From Chloroflexota bacterium (GTDB lineage: Bacteria > Chloroflexota > Dehalococcoidia > GIF9 > UBA5629): DNA of 8,858 bases. A program made the position numbers and the translations under genes. The DNA is taken from contig VGOF01000046.1 of the NCBI GenBank assembly GCA_016875975.1, positions 1 through 8,858 of the forward strand. Direction: 5' to 3'. Shown here in pieces: positions 5,038 to 8,858 of the stretch. The notes under the pieces are model-generated. The model did no database searches. It worked only from the letters and a program-made list of their open reading frames with translations, and had not been told where the DNA came from. Positions within the stretch are counted from its first letter, which is position 1, and every line of letters begins with the position of its first letter.

Positions 5038-7614
5038 CTAGTTTGCAGGTTTCAAAATCAGTTTATTGGCGGCAGCAGCCTCAACCTGCGCACGTGTCCA
5101 GAGCATGGGATGATATTTAATATTGCGCCACAATTCAATCATATCATCATAGTGCTTACTATAGGGATGGCCGCTCTGGCCAGTGGTGTGAATTGCCACG
5201 CTACGTGTAAGGTCACCCAGGTCTACTATCATACGCATTGATGGCAGGTGGTCCACAGCAAAACTACCAGAGTGCACTGTCCACCGAGTATTGTTCACAG
5301 TGCCAGTGCAGCCACTTGTGGGATATGGGCCACGATTCACCATCTTCTCGATGAAGCTGACACCACTTCGTCCCAACGGATTACTGACAAATGTGGACGT
5401 ATGCAGGTTGCCCCACCTCCATCTACTGCGGTCATTACCCAAAGTTGCCACGGCGTTATTGTAACCCTCTCGGAATGAACGCACTAAGATGTCATCCCTG
5501 GTTTCAACTACATCACTGGTACTGGCATCGTCCCACCAGGTATCATTTGGCTGTTCCATGAGAAGATATGCCGCCCACATTTCCCTGGCCCAACCCTCCA
5601 ACTTGATTTGTTCGGGAAGTTGGTCCCCGAAAAGGTTATTTGCCAGCTGCATCCAGAACTCAGCATACAGGGCAGCTTGTGGGCTATCCATGTCAAACTG
5701 ATAGTCCCACTTCATCAGCCAATCACGAGCCGCATTAAGTTCAGGCTCGTTGAAGCGCAATCGACCAAGGTAGGGAATCAACTCTTCGGCACTTATCAGC
5801 TTGTTATCACCCTGAAGTACCTGGAGAGTCTCGATGCTATGAGGTGCCAGCTTTTCCAATAGTTCAATAATCCGCTGGCCCCGATAACCATAGTCCCATT
5901 CCTGGCTAATAGCGTAGTTCTCCCCTTCGCCCAATTCGCTAGCCAACATATCATAATACTCCAAAGGGACAACTGCCTGGTTGGCGGTGGCAACGTATCC
6001 ACGCTTGGGATTGAAAACGGTTGGCAATTTATCAAATGGTATGAAGCCCTGCCATTCAAATTCATTTGTCCATCCAGGAACAGGCAGAAGCCCGCTGTGA
6101 TGTTTGGCACGAATGGGAATACGCCCAGGCGTCTGATAACCAACATTGCCTTTCACATCGGCATAAACAAAATTTTGTGATGGTACATCCCAATACTTCA
6201 ATGCCTCGCGGAATTCTTCCCAGTTAGTCGCCTCATTAAGTCCTGTAACCGCCTTGAGTATAGTTCCGCTTTCCAGAGCTGTCCAATGCAATGCCATAGG
6301 GTCTTTATTATTGAACCCCTGTATTTCCCCAGTTTCCTTATCCACCTTGTTATCATTGATTATCGGCCCGAGATGGGTTTCGCGAACCTGAATGGTAACA
6401 GGACTTTGCCCATCACCAAAGTTTATGGTTTCCTGGCGAACCTTGATATCACGCCATGCGCCGTTCCACTCATACTGCAGCGGATTAGCCGGGTTTACTT
6501 TTATACGATACAAATCGAAGACGTCCGGATTAACATTGGTGACACCCCAGGCAATATGGCTATTATGACCGATAATCACACCAGGAGAAGACGATAACGC
6601 AAAGCCAGTGACATCGAAAGGAGGACTACCATCGATTGGCTTGCAATGCAGGCCAATCGCGTACCAGATTGAGGGCATTTGGATACCTAGGTGGGGATCG
6701 TTTGCCAATAGCGGCATACCGCTTTTCGTAGTATTGCCACCAATAACCCAATTATTGCTGCCGACAGCACGACCAGAACCAAAACCGAACCCAACATCTG
6801 GTAGTATGTCCTGCAAAACCGCGGTCTCCACTTTCGCATCGTCAATTGCATCGTTTACCCTCTCTGCTTGAGGAACATCAGTCATGCCGAGTTCATCCAG
6901 CTGAAGGATAGTGGGTTTTTTGCCAAATGGCCACGGAGGTGCCCATTTATCGGTCATCTCTTTTCCAGCCAATTCATACATCGTAGAGCGTTTTTCCTCA
7001 CCGCTGTTGCTGGGCCCTAAATCCCATGCCATCACCTTTGCCCATGACAGGGAATCAGCCGGAGTCCACGGCTCGACCTTAATATCTATGCCAATCAGCC
7101 CTAATACTCCATATTCCAGGGCCAAGTGCTTGAGCTCACGGCTCATAATATAAGCGTTCACACCGTCAGCAAAGGCCTGTAAGTTGGACAGGCACTCGGC
7201 ATCGTAACTCTCTGCTTCCTCCTCAGCCACGTGTCTCCAGCCAACGCTGCGTATAAAAATATCCGTAGGCATTAGGCTAGCTTTTTTACCGGTAAGCTCC
7301 TGAATTCTCCCGCTAGCGGTATGTCGCCAAAACTCCATCTGCCACCATCTATCTTGCGCTTGTACAAATCCCTGCGCAAAATACAGGTCGTACATATTTT
7401 GGGCATAGATGTGGGGGATGCCCCATTCATCACGAAATACTTCAACCGTGTCTCGTAACCCAGCTACACGCATTTCGCCATCATGTTGTGGCAGCGGACC
7501 CCAGGTCAAATCGTAGAAGAAATACCATCCCCCACCTACCAATAACACAACTAAAGCAAGCACCACCGCTAGGCAAGTCACCAGGACACGCTTCTTCTTA
7601 TTCTCCTTAGCCAT
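5038..7614 (-). CDS. Penicillin-acylase-family amidase (Ntn-hydrolase), membrane-anchored
   Basis: An 858-residue precursor of the S45 N-terminal-nucleophile hydrolase family, which splits amide bonds of N-acyl compounds (penicillins, acyl-homoserine lactones, N-acyl amino acids). A lysine-rich start plus a hydrophobic segment (about 10-33) with no clear cleavage site suggests export with an N-terminal anchor. The alpha part opens with VFRDEWGIPHIYA (59-71) and QGFVQAQDRWWQME (81-94). Autoproteolysis is expected at Gly285-Ser286, with Ser286 of GSNNWVIGG as nucleophile, and NDPHLG (305-310) follows. GHNSHIAWGVTNVNPDVFDLY spans 349-369; Asp364 and Asp367 fit the calcium site. Asn545 in ATANQ fits the oxyanion asparagine. 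WRWGNLHTSTF (732-742) and TGQSGHPYSKHYDDMIELW (811-829) are family C-terminal signatures. The start has GGAGG 6 nt upstream. It lies 64 bp after the deacetylase gene. Antibiotic specificity should not be assumed. Confidence 0.93.
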   Translation of the reverse strand: MAKENKKKRVLVTCLAVVLALVVLLVGGGWYFFYDLTWGPLPQHDGEMRVAGLRDTVEVFRDEWGIPHIYAQNMYDLYFAQGFVQAQDRWWQMEFWRHTASGRIQELTGKKASLMPTDIFIRSVGWRHVAEEEAESYDAECLSNLQAFADGVNAYIMSRELKHLALEYGVLGLIGIDIKVEPWTPADSLSWAKVMAWDLGPSNSGEEKRSTMYELAGKEMTDKWAPPWPFGKKPTILQLDELGMTDVPQAERVNDAIDDAKVETAVLQDILPDVGFGFGSGRAVGSNNWVIGGNTTKSGMPLLANDPHLGIQMPSIWYAIGLHCKPIDGSPPFDVTGFALSSSPGVIIGHNSHIAWGVTNVNPDVFDLYRIKVNPANPLQYEWNGAWRDIKVRQETINFGDGQSPVTIQVRETHLGPIINDNKVDKETGEIQGFNNKDPMALHWTALESGTILKAVTGLNEATNWEEFREALKYWDVPSQNFVYADVKGNVGYQTPGRIPIRAKHHSGLLPVPGWTNEFEWQGFIPFDKLPTVFNPKRGYVATANQAVVPLEYYDMLASELGEGENYAISQEWDYGYRGQRIIELLEKLAPHSIETLQVLQGDNKLISAEELIPYLGRLRFNEPELNAARDWLMKWDYQFDMDSPQAALYAEFWMQLANNLFGDQLPEQIKLEGWAREMWAAYLLMEQPNDTWWDDASTSDVVETRDDILVRSFREGYNNAVATLGNDRSRWRWGNLHTSTFVSNPLGRSGVSFIEKMVNRGPYPTSGCTGTVNNTRWTVHSGSFAVDHLPSMRMIVDLGDLTRSVAIHTTGQSGHPYSKHYDDMIELWRNIKYHPMLWTRAQVEAAAANKLILKPAN

Positions 7615-7620
7615 CGTTAA

Positions 7621-7625
7621 CCTCC
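7621..7625 (-). promoter_or_regulatory. Ribosome-binding site of the acylase gene
   Basis: GGAGG on the minus strand lies 6 nt before the acylase ATG at 7614 and fixes this start. The 64-bp spacer between the deacetylase stop and this start contains no evident hairpin or promoter, which supports cotranscription. Confidence 0.75.
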
Positions 7626-7678
7626 ATTGTTCTATGTTCTACGCCAACTTGCATCACACTAATACGTAAGTCAGGTCG

Positions 7679-8785
7679 TTACCGCAAACATACCCAGTAG
7701 TCCCTTAAATGGTCCCGTGCTTGCTGTACCACCTTCTCCGTTCCTGTAAGGCCCAAGTCACCGATGAAGCGCTGAGGGATAGGCTCTACCTCCTCTATCT
7801 CAAACTTGAAATTTGCCAAACCAGCGATTAGGGCTAACCAGGCATAGGGTAGAATCTGCTCGTTATACCCCGATGCAATCAGGTCAACAACTCTGCCATC
7901 GCAAATCTCTGACAACTTTCGTACCTTCTCCCCAATTAAGCGAAGGCCTTTCAATGGCAAACCCAGACTCGTCAGTCCATCATCGAGATAGGGGTCGGAA
8001 CCACCATTTCTCACGATAATCTGGGGCTGGAATTCCCGGGCCACAGGCTCTACTATTGACTCAAAAACAAGGCGGTATGAATCGTATCCCGCGTTTACTG
8101 GCATTGGGATGTTGATTGTGTAGCCTTCCCCCCGCCCAGAACCAATCTGTTGAACAAAACCCGTGCCCGGATAAATGGTCTTAGGGTCTTGATGGATATC
8201 GATAAACAAGACACGCGACTCGTTATAGAAATATTCACAGGTACCGTTGCCAGCATGGGCATCGGTATCCAGGACCAATATCCTCTCAAGTTTGTAATGT
8301 TGCAACAAGTACAGTCCGCAGAAAGCTACATCATTATAAAGGCAGAAACCCTCACCATATGAGTGCTTAGCATGATGCAACCCACCACCAACTGACACAA
8401 CCTTGTCATAATGACCGGCTTGCACCATGTCACAGGCCATCTTGGCTTGACCGACTACCAACCGCGCAGCTTGCTCGATTTTGCCAGGTTTGCCCACCGG
8501 CAAATTATCCAAGCTGTGAAACCTGGAGAACTGACCCGGATAGGTCAACCCTAAGTTCGCAGCCCTGTAGTACTCCCTTGTAAACTCGATGTACTCCTTG
8601 CCGCAAATTAAGAGCAGGTCCTCTTCAGTAGCAGCATCTGCAGCAATAATCTTGTAGTTATCATTTTCCGGTAAACTGCCACGCAAGAACGCAGGGAACC
8701 GTATATAACGGTCGCCTCTGAAAGGGTGCCCCAGCCCGAAATCATACTCCTTCAACTCTTCTCGGCAAAGTATTCCAATCGCCAT
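7679..8785 (-). CDS. Histone-deacetylase-family zinc deacetylase (AcuC / acetylpolyamine amidohydrolase-like)
   Basis: A 368-residue cytoplasmic protein covering the full arginase-fold HDAC domain. It would remove acetyl or other acyl groups from lysine side chains or small amines. Aligned by eye to human HDAC8: the paired histidines are His137-His138 in GGLHHAKHSYGEGFCLYND, zinc ligands are Asp175 and His177 in DTDAHAGNGT and Asp264 in NGGSDPY, the transition-state tyrosine is Tyr307 in SGYNEQ, and Asp93 matches the substrate-backbone aspartate. All catalytic residues are present. Ala178 replaces the histidine that usually follows the zinc-binding His, and Asn180 resembles class II enzymes. 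The frame continues upstream to a TTG at 8854, but the ATG at 8785 has AGAGGA 6 nt upstream and starts a family-like sequence (MAIGIL). AcuC deacetylates acetyl-CoA synthetase in Bacillus; whether this protein targets a ligase or a small amine is undecided. Confidence 0.9.
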   Translation of the reverse strand: MAIGILCREELKEYDFGLGHPFRGDRYIRFPAFLRGSLPENDNYKIIAADAATEEDLLLICGKEYIEFTREYYRAANLGLTYPGQFSRFHSLDNLPVGKPGKIEQAARLVVGQAKMACDMVQAGHYDKVVSVGGGLHHAKHSYGEGFCLYNDVAFCGLYLLQHYKLERILVLDTDAHAGNGTCEYFYNESRVLFIDIHQDPKTIYPGTGFVQQIGSGRGEGYTINIPMPVNAGYDSYRLVFESIVEPVAREFQPQIIVRNGGSDPYLDDGLTSLGLPLKGLRLIGEKVRKLSEICDGRVVDLIASGYNEQILPYAWLALIAGLANFKFEIEEVEPIPQRFIGDLGLTGTEKVVQQARDHLRDYWVCLR

Positions 8786-8791
8786 TTTCGT

Positions 8792-8797
8792 TCCTCT
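8792..8797 (-). promoter_or_regulatory. Ribosome-binding site that fixes the deacetylase start
   Basis: AGAGGA on the minus strand lies 6 nt before the ATG at 8785. It decides for this start over the in-frame TTG at 8854, which would add 23 residues unlike the family. No convincing promoter is visible in the 73 bp left before the window edge. Confidence 0.75.
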
Positions 8798-8858
8798 AGC
8801 GATTGTGCTTTCCGCACCGCACCAGGACGCACATATTACATTAGAGCTATGCAAATAA

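Noticed and set aside
5796..6146. Minus-strand open frame of 116 codons inside the acylase gene
   Set aside because: It is an out-of-frame overlap within a continuous 858-codon gene that matches its family throughout.
5038..7614. Antibiotic-resistance or penicillin-processing gene
   Set aside because: The family name does not define the substrate; neighbours are transport and CoA-activation genes with no beta-lactam context.
8786..8854. In-frame upstream extension of the deacetylase from a TTG at 8854
   Set aside because: The extra 23 residues do not resemble the family, and the ATG at 8785 has a well-spaced AGAGGA site.

Overview
The window is a compact block of bacterial genes, all on the minus strand. 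Reading in the direction of transcription (right to left) it holds: a histone-deacetylase-family zinc deacetylase (7679-8785), a membrane-anchored penicillin-acylase-family amidase (5038-7614), a 335-bp regulatory gap, a complete three-part TRAP transporter (binding lipoprotein DctP 3607-4701, small permease DctQ 3013-3510, large permease DctM 1712-3016), an AMP-forming acyl-CoA synthetase (114-1667), and the first codons of another gene that runs off the left edge (1-8). No tRNA, rRNA, insertion sequence, phage gene, CRISPR array or broken gene is visible.

The organism is a bacterium of moderate GC with clear Shine-Dalgarno sites. The Ala/Pro-rich segment after the lipoprotein cysteine, and the pairing of a TRAP binding lipoprotein with an AMP-ligase of this type, are reminiscent of Dehalococcoidia-like Chloroflexota or of anaerobic Desulfobacterota from sediments. 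This is an impression from protein style, not proof.

There are two likely transcription units. The deacetylase and acylase genes are 64 bp apart and probably cotranscribed. The gap at 4702-5037 then carries a near-consensus sigma70-type promoter facing dctP (TTGACA, 16 bp, TATAAA). An inverted repeat lies just downstream of the expected transcription start, a second lies just upstream of the -35 box, and a structured leader of about 230 nt ends in a strong ribosome-binding site. dctP, dctQ, dctM and the ligase gene follow with short gaps; dctQ and dctM overlap by 4 nt. Between dctP and dctQ sits a strong inverted repeat that can fold in two mutually exclusive ways.

Read together, the genes suggest a small carboxylate-scavenging module. 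An extracytoplasmic Ntn-hydrolase would split an N-acyl amide, the TRAP transporter would import a released (or other) organic acid with Na+ or H+, and the ligase would turn it into a CoA thioester for catabolism. The deacetylase could act on a small acetylated amine, or could be an AcuC-type lysine deacetylase that keeps the acyl-CoA synthetase active. The individual families are well supported; the substrates and the linkage are inference.
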